Positions 56,535-64,000 of a DNA stretch of 64,000 bases are shown here, piece after piece (the stretch's first letter is position 1; each line of letters begins with the position of its first letter). Source of the DNA: Faucicola sp041855445 (lineage in GTDB: Bacteria; Pseudomonadota; Gammaproteobacteria; Pseudomonadales; Moraxellaceae); the NCBI GenBank assembly GCA_041855445.1, contig JBHAEG010000044.1:22406-86405 (forward strand). The letters run 5' to 3'. The notes under the pieces were generated by a model. The model saw only the letters and a program-made list of their open reading frames with translations. It was not told the DNA's origin and made no database searches. A program made the translations under genes and the position numbers.

Positions 56535-57644
56535 ATGAAAAGTTTTCAAACTCAATGCCCACATTGCCAACATACATTTATGATAACTGAAAGCCAATTA
56601 GCGATTAAAAATGGCTTGGCTCGCTGTGGGAATTGCCGAAATATTTTTTCAGCCATTGATAACCTAAGCTCTCCATCTCAACAACACACTAACAGACCCA
56701 CGGCAGTACCTACCGTTGATAGACGAAAAGAAGAATATACTTTTATTCCAAATGATGAAAAATTATCATTAGAAACAAATAATCAAGATATATCCAATAA
56801 CACTCAAGAAAAACAAAAATCTATCACGCAACCAAAACCTGTTAAATTAGACATGGAAATTATTGATAATTTTGATAACCCAAGTTTAGTTAATCAAACA
56901 TCAGTATCCGCCAACATTAAAAATAGCAAAAAAAATATTGATAATGACCATTCTTGGATAGAAAAATTATTAGAAGAAGAAAAAGATAATGAAAAACATG
57001 CTTATATTGAAGATAATAAATTAACGCCAATTCATGCAGAAACGAATTCTGTCAGTTCATTATTGGAAAAATTTGGCGTTGCCTCGACTACTGAGCCATC
57101 GCTAAAACAAGATGAATATATCGAAAAAATATCACAGCGTTTTAATCAACAGCAACCAACTTCTCAACAGGCAGTTGAACGAAAAGCACTTGGTATGCAA
57201 CTGGTATGGCTATTAGGTTCGATACTATTGGTATTTTCATTGTTTATACAATATATTGTTTTTAATATTGATAATCTGATAAAAAATCCTGATACTGCCG
57301 AAAAATTAATTAACACTTGTCAAACTCTCAAATTACCATGTAATTTACCAAGCACTGACCTAACTGTCATTCATATTAAAACGATTAGTGTAAATGCAAA
57401 AGGTAATCAATCTGATGTAATTTTTACACTATCAAATCAATCAGATATTCGCCAATTATATCCAAACTTAAGAATTCGCCTATTAAATAATACAAATACC
57501 ATTGCCCAGACTGTTATTTCACCCAATGAATATTTAGACGTTTCAAATCAACAACTTATGCCAAAACAAATAAAACCTGTTAAAATTCGTTTAGATTATC
57601 AACGTAATAAATTTGACCAAGTCGCCATTGAAAGCTTTTATTAA
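56535..57644 (+). CDS. Zinc-ribbon and DUF3426 membrane protein
   Basis: A 369-residue protein with an N-terminal MJ0042-type zinc ribbon (Cys 8, 11, 31, 34: CPHCQHTF ... LARCGNC), a long polar, low-complexity Asn/Lys/Glu-rich middle (about residues 45-215), a single membrane helix (LVWLLGSILLVFSLFIQYIVF, near 227-247) and a C-terminal DUF3426 beta domain. Unknown function. The ribbon would lie in the cytoplasm and the C-terminal domain in the periplasm. In this family it regularly sits between prmA and fis, as here. Confidence 0.85.
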   Translation: MKSFQTQCPHCQHTFMITESQLAIKNGLARCGNCRNIFSAIDNLSSPSQQHTNRPTAVPTVDRRKEEYTFIPNDEKLSLETNNQDISNNTQEKQKSITQPKPVKLDMEIIDNFDNPSLVNQTSVSANIKNSKKNIDNDHSWIEKLLEEEKDNEKHAYIEDNKLTPIHAETNSVSSLLEKFGVASTTEPSLKQDEYIEKISQRFNQQQPTSQQAVERKALGMQLVWLLGSILLVFSLFIQYIVFNIDNLIKNPDTAEKLINTCQTLKLPCNLPSTDLTVIHIKTISVNAKGNQSDVIFTLSNQSDIRQLYPNLRIRLLNNTNTIAQTVISPNEYLDVSNQQLMPKQIKPVKIRLDYQRNKFDQVAIESFY

Positions 57645-57674
57645 ACCGATAAATAAATTGACAGTGAAAACGTT

Positions 57675-58001
57675 ATGCTAACTCAATCAGATTTTCCCCC
57701 ATTAAATACCCCCACTACAGAGACGAATATCCAATACCGAATTGAGCCTGTCGAAATTCATTATTCACAACACCCCTTATCTCACCATGTTGAACAGAGT
57801 ATTCGTCAATATCTTGCCAATTTAGACAATCAAGAGCCTAGCAATATATATGAACTTATGCTTCAACAGCTAGAAAAACCATTATTAATGGTAGTTTTAG
57901 AATATACCCAAGGTAATCAAAGTAAAACAGCACAAATTTTAGGAATTAATCGTGGTACTTTACGCAAAAAATTAAAAACCTATAACTTGCTGGGCAAATA
58001 A
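57675..58001 (+). CDS. fis: Fis-type nucleoid regulator
   Basis: Small DNA-bending protein of growth control. The C-terminal helix-turn-helix is textbook: LMVVLEYTQGNQSKTAQILGI followed by NRGTLRKKLKTYNLL. The 108-residue length is slightly above E. coli Fis (98) through a divergent N-terminus. It lies 30 bp after the DUF3426 gene and just before purH. The usual dusB-fis pairing is broken here; dusB lies at 27.2-28.2 kb. Confidence 0.92.
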   Translation: MLTQSDFPPLNTPTTETNIQYRIEPVEIHYSQHPLSHHVEQSIRQYLANLDNQEPSNIYELMLQQLEKPLLMVVLEYTQGNQSKTAQILGINRGTLRKKLKTYNLLGK

Positions 58002-58099
58002 TTTTTTATTTAAGATAAATTGAGTTTATTCGCTAAAAAATATTCCTTATTTATGCTAAAATTAGCATTTTTACTGAAGATGATAGAAGAAGTTAAATT

Positions 58100-59680
58100 A
58101 TGAGTCAGTCTTTTGCTTTACTTTCTGTTTCTGATAAAACGGGTATCGTTGATTTTGCTAAAGGTTTGTTGTCGTATGGGTTTGCGTTGTTATCCACAGG
58201 AGGCACTTTTAAACTATTAAAAGATAATGGTTTAGCGGTAACAGAAGTTGCCGAATATACAGGTTTTGCTGAGATGATGGATGGACGGGTAAAAACTCTA
58301 CACCCTAAAATTCATGGAGGGATTTTGGGTCGCCGTGGCATTGATGATGCAGTGATGCAAGCTCACCATATTGACCGTATTGATATTGTGGTAGTAAATT
58401 TATATCCATTTGCTCAAACCATTGCCAAAGCTGATGTTACTAAAGCTGATGCAATTGAAAACATCGATATTGGTGGGCCAACAATGGTACGTTCTGCGGC
58501 TAAAAATCATGAATTTGTCAGTATTGTTACTAATCCTGCAGATTATGCGATGGTTTTAGCTGAATTAGAAGAAAATAAACAAATTTCTGATAAAACTCGT
58601 TTTGATTTGGCAGTTAAAGCATTTGAACATACTGCTCATTATGATGGTATGATTGCTAATTTTTTAGGTAGTCGTTTACAAGATTTTGATAAGCCTGAAA
58701 AATTCCCTAGAACCTTTAATGTACAAATGGATAAAGCTCAAGATTTACGTTATGGGGAAAATCCACATCAACAAGCTAGTTTTTATGTAGAAAAACCGCC
58801 TGTGAATGGACAATTAGAAGCAAGTATCGCCACTGCTCGCCAATTACAAGGTAAAGAATTATCTTATAATAATATTGCCGATACGGATGCTGCGTTAGAA
58901 TGTGTTAAATCATTTGATACTCCTGCCTGTGTTATTGTAAAACATGCAAATCCTTGTGGTGTCGCAGTTGATGCAGATTTAACACAAGCTTATCAAAAAG
59001 CCTTTGCCACTGACCCAGAGTCGGCGTTTGGTGGAATTATTGCGTTTAATCGTGAATTAGACGTAAAAACCGCCAAAGCCATTGTAGAGCAACAATTTGT
59101 TGAAGTGATTATTGCTCCAAGTGTTGCTGATGGCGTATTGGATATTACCAAAACCAAGAAAAATGTACGAGTGCTGGTGTGTGGTGCATTGCCAAAACCA
59201 AATGAACGCTTTGCCCAGTTAGATTTTAAACGAGTAACGGGTGGTTTGTTGGTGCAGGACCAAGATTTAGGCTTAATTACTCTTGATGATTTAAAAGTAG
59301 TCACAAAAATTCAGCCAACGCAAGAGCAATTAGAAGATTTATTGTTTACTTGGAAAGTAGCTAAATATGTAAAATCAAACGCAATTGTATATGGTAAAGA
59401 TAAACGTACAATTGGCGTTGGTGCAGGACAAATGAGTCGTGTTAATTCTGCTCGTATTGCTGGTATTAAGGCGGAACATGCAGGTTTATCAACAGTTGGT
59501 GCAGTGATGGCATCTGATGCGTTTTTCCCATTTCGTGATGGTATTGATAATGCGTCTGCGGTGGGTATTAAGGCAATTATTCAACCTGGTGGCTCAATGC
59601 GTGATGATGAAACGATTGCCGCTGCAGATGAGCATGGTATCGCTATGGTATTTACAGGTATGCGTCATTTTAGACATTAA
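58100..59680 (+). CDS. purH: Bifunctional AICAR transformylase / IMP cyclohydrolase
   Basis: Last two steps of IMP synthesis. The N-terminal IMP cyclohydrolase domain shows SVSDKTGIVDFAKGLLS and GRVKTLHPKIHGGILGRR; the C-terminal transformylase domain shows DLRYGENPHQQASFY and CVIVKHANPCGVAV with the catalytic Lys-His pair. 526 residues, like E. coli (529). GAAGAAGTTAAATT precedes the ATG. A perfect 13-bp hairpin terminates it. Confidence 0.97.
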   Translation: MSQSFALLSVSDKTGIVDFAKGLLSYGFALLSTGGTFKLLKDNGLAVTEVAEYTGFAEMMDGRVKTLHPKIHGGILGRRGIDDAVMQAHHIDRIDIVVVNLYPFAQTIAKADVTKADAIENIDIGGPTMVRSAAKNHEFVSIVTNPADYAMVLAELEENKQISDKTRFDLAVKAFEHTAHYDGMIANFLGSRLQDFDKPEKFPRTFNVQMDKAQDLRYGENPHQQASFYVEKPPVNGQLEASIATARQLQGKELSYNNIADTDAALECVKSFDTPACVIVKHANPCGVAVDADLTQAYQKAFATDPESAFGGIIAFNRELDVKTAKAIVEQQFVEVIIAPSVADGVLDITKTKKNVRVLVCGALPKPNERFAQLDFKRVTGGLLVQDQDLGLITLDDLKVVTKIQPTQEQLEDLLFTWKVAKYVKSNAIVYGKDKRTIGVGAGQMSRVNSARIAGIKAEHAGLSTVGAVMASDAFFPFRDGIDNASAVGIKAIIQPGGSMRDDETIAAADEHGIAMVFTGMRHFRH

Positions 59681-59703
59681 ATATTAACGATAACTTAGAT
59701 GAA

Positions 59704-59752
59704 ATATAAGGCAAACAACAGTGATATAAAAAACACTAAGTTTGCCTTATAT
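59704..59752. terminator. Bidirectional terminator between purH and pirin
   Basis: ATATAAGGCAAAC and GTTTGCCTTATAT form a perfect 13-bp stem, with an inner AGTG/CACT stem in the 23-nt loop. It serves the two convergent genes. Confidence 0.8.
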
Positions 59753-59763
59753 GGCTAATCTAA

Positions 59764-60633
59764 TTAGTGAACAATTTGACCAAACTTTCCATGACGTACG
59801 TCATACATGGCTTGTAAGATTTCTTCTTTATTGTTCATGACAAATGGACCATGACCAACAATCGGTTCATTTAAAGGCTCACCTGTCAAAATCAATAATT
59901 TTGCCTCGTTATTCGCTTCGATTTTTACATCAGCACCACCTTTTTCAAAAGTAATCAATTCGCTACGCCGAGCAATATCATTATCATTAATTTGTACTGT
60001 GCCATCAAGCACTAAGATAATCAAATTATGACTTTCTGGTACGCTAAACGTATAATCTTTACCTGCATTTAAACGTACGTCCCACATATTAATTGGGCTA
60101 AAAGTAGTGGCAATACCTTGCGTGCCTGCCAATTGTCCCGCAATAATACGAGCTTGACCTGCACCATTTAAATCAACCACAGGAATATTTTTACTTTCAA
60201 TCGCCTGATATTTTGGTGGGGTCATTTTATCTTTGGCTGGTAAATTCACCCAAAGTTGTACCATTTCAAACATACCGCCTTCCATTGAAAAACGTTCTGA
60301 ATGAAACTCTTCGTGCATTAGCCCAGAACCAGCAGTCATCCATTGAACATCACCCGTGCCAATAATACCGCCACCACCTGCCGAATCTTTATGAGCAACT
60401 TCACCTTGGTAAGCAATGGTGACAGTTTCAAAACCACGATGAGGATGTTCGCCAACACCTCGGAAATCGCTTTTACGATTACCATCAAAATAACGTGGGG
60501 CGTTATAATCCATTAGCAAAAATGGGTCAAGATTTTTATGGGTTTCTTGGTAATTAAACATATTATGAACATGAAAACCATTGCCCACCCAATGTTTTTG
60601 CGGTGCAGGATAAACTTGAGCGACATTTTTCAT
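59764..60633 (-). CDS. Pirin-family protein
   Basis: A 289-residue bicupin with the pirin iron site: His 63 and His 65 in GEHPHRGFETV, and His 107 with Glu 109 in SGLMHEEFH. Bacterial pirins act as quercetin 2,3-dioxygenases or as redox sensors that bind metabolic enzymes; the role here is unknown. GGAG lies 9 bases before the ATG. It is divergent from the alcohol dehydrogenase with a palindromic operator-like site between. Confidence 0.9.
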   Translation of the reverse strand: MKNVAQVYPAPQKHWVGNGFHVHNMFNYQETHKNLDPFLLMDYNAPRYFDGNRKSDFRGVGEHPHRGFETVTIAYQGEVAHKDSAGGGGIIGTGDVQWMTAGSGLMHEEFHSERFSMEGGMFEMVQLWVNLPAKDKMTPPKYQAIESKNIPVVDLNGAGQARIIAGQLAGTQGIATTFSPINMWDVRLNAGKDYTFSVPESHNLIILVLDGTVQINDNDIARRSELITFEKGGADVKIEANNEAKLLILTGEPLNEPIVGHGPFVMNNKEEILQAMYDVRHGKFGQIVH

Positions 60634-60724
60634 AACTATAACTCCAATAATTTGAATAATTCATTTGATGAGGCTATTATAAACCAAATTATGTTGCAAT
60701 AAAGAAGGGGTTTTGCAAGGATAT

Positions 60725-60740
60725 GTTCTAAAAATAGAAC
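60725..60740. promoter_or_regulatory. Palindromic operator candidate between pirin and adh
   Basis: GTTCTAAAAATAGAAC is a perfect 6-bp inverted repeat with a 4-bp centre, and a further GTTAGAAT half-site follows directly. It lies about 90 bp from each start, where a repressor could control both genes. No regulator gene is adjacent. Confidence 0.45.
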
Positions 60741-60845
60741 GTTAGAATATGTAATTTGCGGATAACAATTCTATTTTTTATCCTAAGTGAATGTTACAAT
60801 AGACTGATTTTATTGAAGCATTATATATTAACCGAAGGTAGCACA

Positions 60846-61994
60846 ATGTATTCTTTTAGTTTTTGCAACCCAACCCGTATTGAATTTGGTCTAGATAAAG
60901 AAAAAAATATTGGGGCATATATGCAGGAGTTTGGCGTTAAAAAAGCCTTGATTGTTTTTGGCAGTGATAGAGTGAAGCAATCAGGATTATTTAACGATGT
61001 AACAAATAGTTTAACCACATATGGCATTGACTTTATTGAATGTGGTGGTATAAAAAGCAATCCTGTGTTAAGTAAGGTAAATGAAGGCATTGAACTTGCT
61101 AGAAATTTTGGAGCTGACTGCATATTAAGTGTTGGTGGTGGCTCGTGTTTAGACAGTGCCAAAGCAATTTCGGCAGGTGTCATGTATGATGGCGATGTGT
61201 GGGATTTTTTTGTTTATAAAGCTAAGGTAAAAAATGCTTTGCCTATTTTTGATATTATTACGCTGGCTGCAACAGGCAGTGAAATGAATAATACTAGCGT
61301 CATTACCAATGAAAATACTAAGCAAAAATATTCATTTAGTGCATTTCCTGTGTATCCTAAAGTATCAGTCATTAATCCAAGATTACAAGCGACAGTTAGT
61401 CGCGATTATTTAGTTTATTCAGCATCAGATGTTATTGCCCACTCAATTGAAGGATATTTTACCGCAACAGTACAGCCTGAATTAATCAATCTACAAGTTG
61501 AGGCAAATATAAAAACAATTATTAGAACAACTGAAATTTTATTGCGTAATCCTGATGATGATTTTGCTCGAGGTGAGTTTGCATGGGCTGCAACAATGGC
61601 GTTAAATGGTTTAACTTACGTTGGTACACATGGTGCAAAATTTCCAAATCATATGTTAGAACACGCTTTAAGTGCAATTTGTGATGTGCCTCATGGTGCA
61701 GGATTATCTGTGGTCATGCCAGCATGGCTGACTTGGTGGAAAAATCAAAATTTGCCTCAGTTTGAACGTTTTGCTAAACAAATTTTTAATTTAGACAGTG
61801 CAGAAGCTGGGATTGAAGCATTAAAAGCATGGTTTGATAAAATTGGTACACCAACTAAATTATCACAACTTAATATTGATGAAGCAACGTTAAATCAAGT
61901 CATTGATAATGCTACTCAAAATGCGATTGATTGGCGAATGAATGATATTTATGATAAAACTGCGATTACACAAATTTTTCAATTAGCTAAATAA
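60846..61994 (+). CDS. Iron-containing alcohol dehydrogenase, YqhD/butanol dehydrogenase type
   Basis: Probably reduces aldehydes with NADPH; YqhD detoxifies short reactive aldehydes. The 382-residue group III dehydrogenase has SVGGGSCLDSAKAISAG (nucleotide binding), TLAATGSEMNNTSVIT, the metal ligands in DVIAHSIEGYF, and the iron-binding histidines in HMLEHALSAICDVPHGAGL. Start ATG 60846 follows GAAGGTAGCACA; a longer frame from 60756 has no ribosome site. TACAAT at 60795-60800 is a possible -10. Confidence 0.9.
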   Translation: MYSFSFCNPTRIEFGLDKEKNIGAYMQEFGVKKALIVFGSDRVKQSGLFNDVTNSLTTYGIDFIECGGIKSNPVLSKVNEGIELARNFGADCILSVGGGSCLDSAKAISAGVMYDGDVWDFFVYKAKVKNALPIFDIITLAATGSEMNNTSVITNENTKQKYSFSAFPVYPKVSVINPRLQATVSRDYLVYSASDVIAHSIEGYFTATVQPELINLQVEANIKTIIRTTEILLRNPDDDFARGEFAWAATMALNGLTYVGTHGAKFPNHMLEHALSAICDVPHGAGLSVVMPAWLTWWKNQNLPQFERFAKQIFNLDSAEAGIEALKAWFDKIGTPTKLSQLNIDEATLNQVIDNATQNAIDWRMNDIYDKTAITQIFQLAK

Positions 61995-62019
61995 TCGCAG
62001 TGAGTTAAATAGAATAAAT

Positions 62020-62067
62020 ATTGGTTTTTGTAAGTTTATCAATATGATTTGATTAACAAAAACCAAT
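62020..62067. terminator. Bidirectional terminator between adh and cydB
   Basis: ATTGGTTTTTGT and ACAAAAACCAAT are perfect 12-bp inverted arms with a 24-nt loop, followed by TTGTTTT on the plus strand. Confidence 0.75.
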
Positions 62068-62077
62068 TTGTTTTATA

Positions 62078-63073
62078 TTAGCCATAAACCAGATTTTTAG
62101 CTTTACCTCTAAATACCCAATAGGCAAAAATACTATAAGCAATAATCATTGGCATGGTAATTCCTACACCAATCAATGTAACAATCATGGTTGGTGTGCT
62201 TGCGGCGGCTTGAGTAACGGTCATTTGGTCTATCACGACATAAGGAAATAAACTAATTGCCAATCCTACGCCTGTAAAAATCATTGCCAACACACTAAAA
62301 ATAAAAGGTTGCCATGTTTTATTTTGTTTAATGGTATCACGTTGTAATAAACGTTTTGTATAAATCAAAGCAAAAGCTGTGATACATGGAATAGGGGCTA
62401 AAATAAACATATTTGGCAAACTAAACCAACGATTAAACACCGTTTCGCTGACATAAGGCGTTGCTAAAGATAATAATATCAAACAGATAACCACAGGATA
62501 CCACGCTTGATTTGCCCATTGACGAGCCTTTTCTTGTAATTGCCCTTCAGTTTTGACCAATAACCATGTTGCTCCAAGCATAACGTAAATCGCTGGTGCA
62601 GATAATGCAATACCAAAAGAAAATAAATAGTCCATCGTACCCGTTTGAAAGCCTGTTACATAACGTCCAAGCATCCACCCTTGCATAAAAGCAATGATGG
62701 TTGAAGACACATAAAACGCCGTGTTCCACAAAGGCTGATGTTGTGGGCGAGCTTTGACCCGAAAATCAAACGCCACACCACGCACCATAATGGACACCAA
62801 CATAAAAGTAACAGGTAAATACAAACTACCCAAAATCAACGAGTGAGCCGATGGAAAGATAATAAACAGCACACCAACCACTAAAACCAGCCATGTTTCA
62901 TTTGCGTCCCAAAATGGGCCAATCGATGCGACCATGGTATTTTGTTCGGCTTTTTCTGCACGGGGCATTAACATTCCTACGCCCAAATCAAAGCCATCTA
63001 AAATGGCATAAACCATGACACTAAATGCTAACAAACCTAAAAATACATAAGATAAAATTGTATGCCAATCCAT
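62078..63073 (-). CDS. cydB: Cytochrome bd-type quinol oxidase, subunit II
   Basis: Second subunit of the bd oxidase, which passes electrons from quinol to oxygen without proton pumping. The 331-residue protein has eight or nine membrane helices; family pieces are YAILDGFDLGVGMLMP, PFWDANETWLVLVVGVLF and VRGVAFDFRVKA. It follows cydA by 12 bp. No CydX-like small gene is evident after it; a strong terminator comes instead. The short Q-loop of the partner suggests the cyanide-insensitive (CioAB) branch. Confidence 0.93.
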   Translation of the reverse strand: MDWHTILSYVFLGLLAFSVMVYAILDGFDLGVGMLMPRAEKAEQNTMVASIGPFWDANETWLVLVVGVLFIIFPSAHSLILGSLYLPVTFMLVSIMVRGVAFDFRVKARPQHQPLWNTAFYVSSTIIAFMQGWMLGRYVTGFQTGTMDYLFSFGIALSAPAIYVMLGATWLLVKTEGQLQEKARQWANQAWYPVVICLILLSLATPYVSETVFNRWFSLPNMFILAPIPCITAFALIYTKRLLQRDTIKQNKTWQPFIFSVLAMIFTGVGLAISLFPYVVIDQMTVTQAAASTPTMIVTLIGVGITMPMIIAYSIFAYWVFRGKAKNLVYG

Positions 63074-63085
63074 TACTGTTCCCCC

Positions 63086-64000
63086 TTAATGTTGTTCATC
63101 TGCTGTTTCTGCCATATGCTTAATCACTGTTACATAAGCCAGTAACAGCACAGCAGAAAAAATCGCATACAACATAAATGACAACATAATATGACTACTT
63201 GGTGTAATTTTAGTCACAGCATCAGAGGTGCGTAATAAACCATACACTAAAAATGGCTGACGACCAATCTCAGTCACATACCAACCAGCCAAAGTCGCCA
63301 CCCACCCCGAAAACGTCATCGCAGATAATGCCCATAACATCAATGTAGGTAACTGTTCAACTTGATATTTGGCTTTACGATAACGATATAAACCATACCA
63401 ACTGACCAATAACATCAATACGCCTACGCCCACCATCACACGAAATGACCAAAACATCGCCATGACAGGTGGTTTATCTTCAAACTCATTTAAACCCTTT
63501 AACTCACCATCAGCTTTATGCGTTAAAATCCATGAAGCACCATTAGGAATGGCAATGGCAAAATCATTTCGTTGTTCTTTTTCATTAGGTAACGCAAACA
63601 ATAATAACGGAGCTCCTTTTTCAGTATGCCAAACCCCTTCCATTGCGGCAATTTTTGCTGGCTGATGTTCTAAAGTATTTAAACCGTGCATATCGCCTGC
63701 TAAAATTTGTAATGGGATTGCCAATGCCCCCAAAATTAGACCAGTTTTTAAAACCTTCGGTGTTGCATTGTTGGCTTTTTTCTTTAATACTTGCCACGCT
63801 GATAACCCTGCGAGCAAAAAAGCTGCCGTTAGCGTTGAAGCCAGTAACATATGAGCTAAACGATAAGGAAAGGAAGGATTAAACACAATTTCAAACCAGC
63901 TAACCACATGAATGACACCATGAGCATCAACACTCACCCCAGTTGGCGTTTGCATCCATGAATTTAATGACAAAATCCAAAACGCTGAAACGGTAGTGCC
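63086..64000 (-). CDS. cydA: Cytochrome bd-type quinol oxidase, subunit I (C-terminal part, cut by window edge)
   Basis: Holds the haems and the quinol site of the oxidase. The open frame runs unbroken to base 64000, so the N-terminus lies outside; 304 codons are visible. Motifs: VSAFWILSLNSWMQTPTG, GDMHGLNTLEHQPAKIAAMEG and the GRQPW-like ITEIGRQPFLVYGL region (here Phe for Trp). The segment between the quinol-binding residues and the next helix (THKADGELKGLNEF) is short, as in CioA, not the long Q-loop of E. coli CydA. An ATG at 63973 is internal. Confidence 0.93.
   Translation of the reverse strand, partial: GTTVSAFWILSLNSWMQTPTGVSVDAHGVIHVVSWFEIVFNPSFPYRLAHMLLASTLTAAFLLAGLSAWQVLKKKANNATPKVLKTGLILGALAIPLQILAGDMHGLNTLEHQPAKIAAMEGVWHTEKGAPLLLFALPNEKEQRNDFAIAIPNGASWILTHKADGELKGLNEFEDKPPVMAMFWSFRVMVGVGVLMLLVSWYGLYRYRKAKYQVEQLPTLMLWALSAMTFSGWVATLAGWYVTEIGRQPFLVYGLLRTSDAVTKITPSSHIMLSFMLYAIFSAVLLLAYVTVIKHMAETADEQH

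Noticed and set aside
1..64000. Genomic island, prophage or defence island
   Set aside because: Codon use and GC look even, nearly every gene is core metabolism or envelope biogenesis, and there is no integrase, transposase or toxin-antitoxin gene.

Overview
This window reads as chromosomal housekeeping DNA from a gammaproteobacterium of the family Moraxellaceae. GC is low, roughly 37-38% by eye. Three gene neighbourhoods, as I know them, fit that family: alaS-lysC-csrA with a C-terminally extended CsrA, prmA-(zinc-ribbon protein)-fis-purH, and pyrH-frr-uppS-cdsA-dxr-rseP-bamA-skp-lpxD-fabZ-lpxA. A CcoI-type copper ATPase, which implies a cbb3 oxidase elsewhere, leans towards the Moraxella/Psychrobacter side rather than Acinetobacter. 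That genus-level statement is inference. I see no tRNA, rRNA, CRISPR array, complete insertion sequence or prophage.

Layout. 1-5.1 kb: start of gdhA (cut by the window edge), a possible 73-bp MITE relic, rluD, bamD and dnaG. 5.2-10.9 kb: assimilatory sulfate reduction, with sat on the minus strand and cysI-DUF934-cysH-cysG as a tightly packed plus-strand operon. 11-15 kb: purB, then a Fur-box-preceded tonB-exbB-exbD iron-uptake energiser whose TonB carries about 26 copies of an 8-residue charged repeat. 15.2-20.6 kb: folE, fabI, a YoaK-like membrane protein, a lipoprotein cardiolipin synthase (ClsC-like) and an MHS-type transporter. 20.6-24.8 kb: a 436-bp structured leader followed by the class Ia ribonucleotide reductase operon nrdA-nrdB-yfaE. 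25-28.2 kb: rpoD, a YbeD-like protein and dusB. 28.4-41 kb: the long minus-strand envelope and lipid A cluster with rimO at its head. 41.3-50.1 kb: a frameshifted small gene, spo0M copy 1, alaS, lysC, csrA, a HopJ-family gene, yeaC, nadK, a Bax-inhibitor-like protein and spo0M copy 2 in opposite orientation. 50.2-64 kb: ccoI, mrcB, prmA, a zinc-ribbon membrane protein, fis, purH, pirin, an iron alcohol dehydrogenase and a cyanide-insensitive-type cytochrome bd oxidase (cydB, and cydA cut by the window edge).

The genes group into systems. BamD, BamA and Skp with LpxA, LpxD, FabZ, CdsA, UppS, Dxr, RseP and MrcB build the envelope. Sat, CysI, CysH and CysG (siroheme) with the DUF934 protein make sulfide from sulfate. 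TonB-ExbB-ExbD energise outer-membrane iron receptors. NrdA-NrdB-YfaE supply deoxynucleotides.

The most striking thing is not a gene. On reading both strands I found no GATC tetramer anywhere in 64 kb, where base composition predicts about 200, and no CCGG, where about 75 would be expected. Codon choice bends around the gap: in lysC every Asp codon followed by a C-starting codon is GAC, while almost all other Asp codons are GAT. This looks like restriction-driven or methylation-driven loss of two sites whose classic restriction enzymes (MboI, MspI) come from Moraxella.
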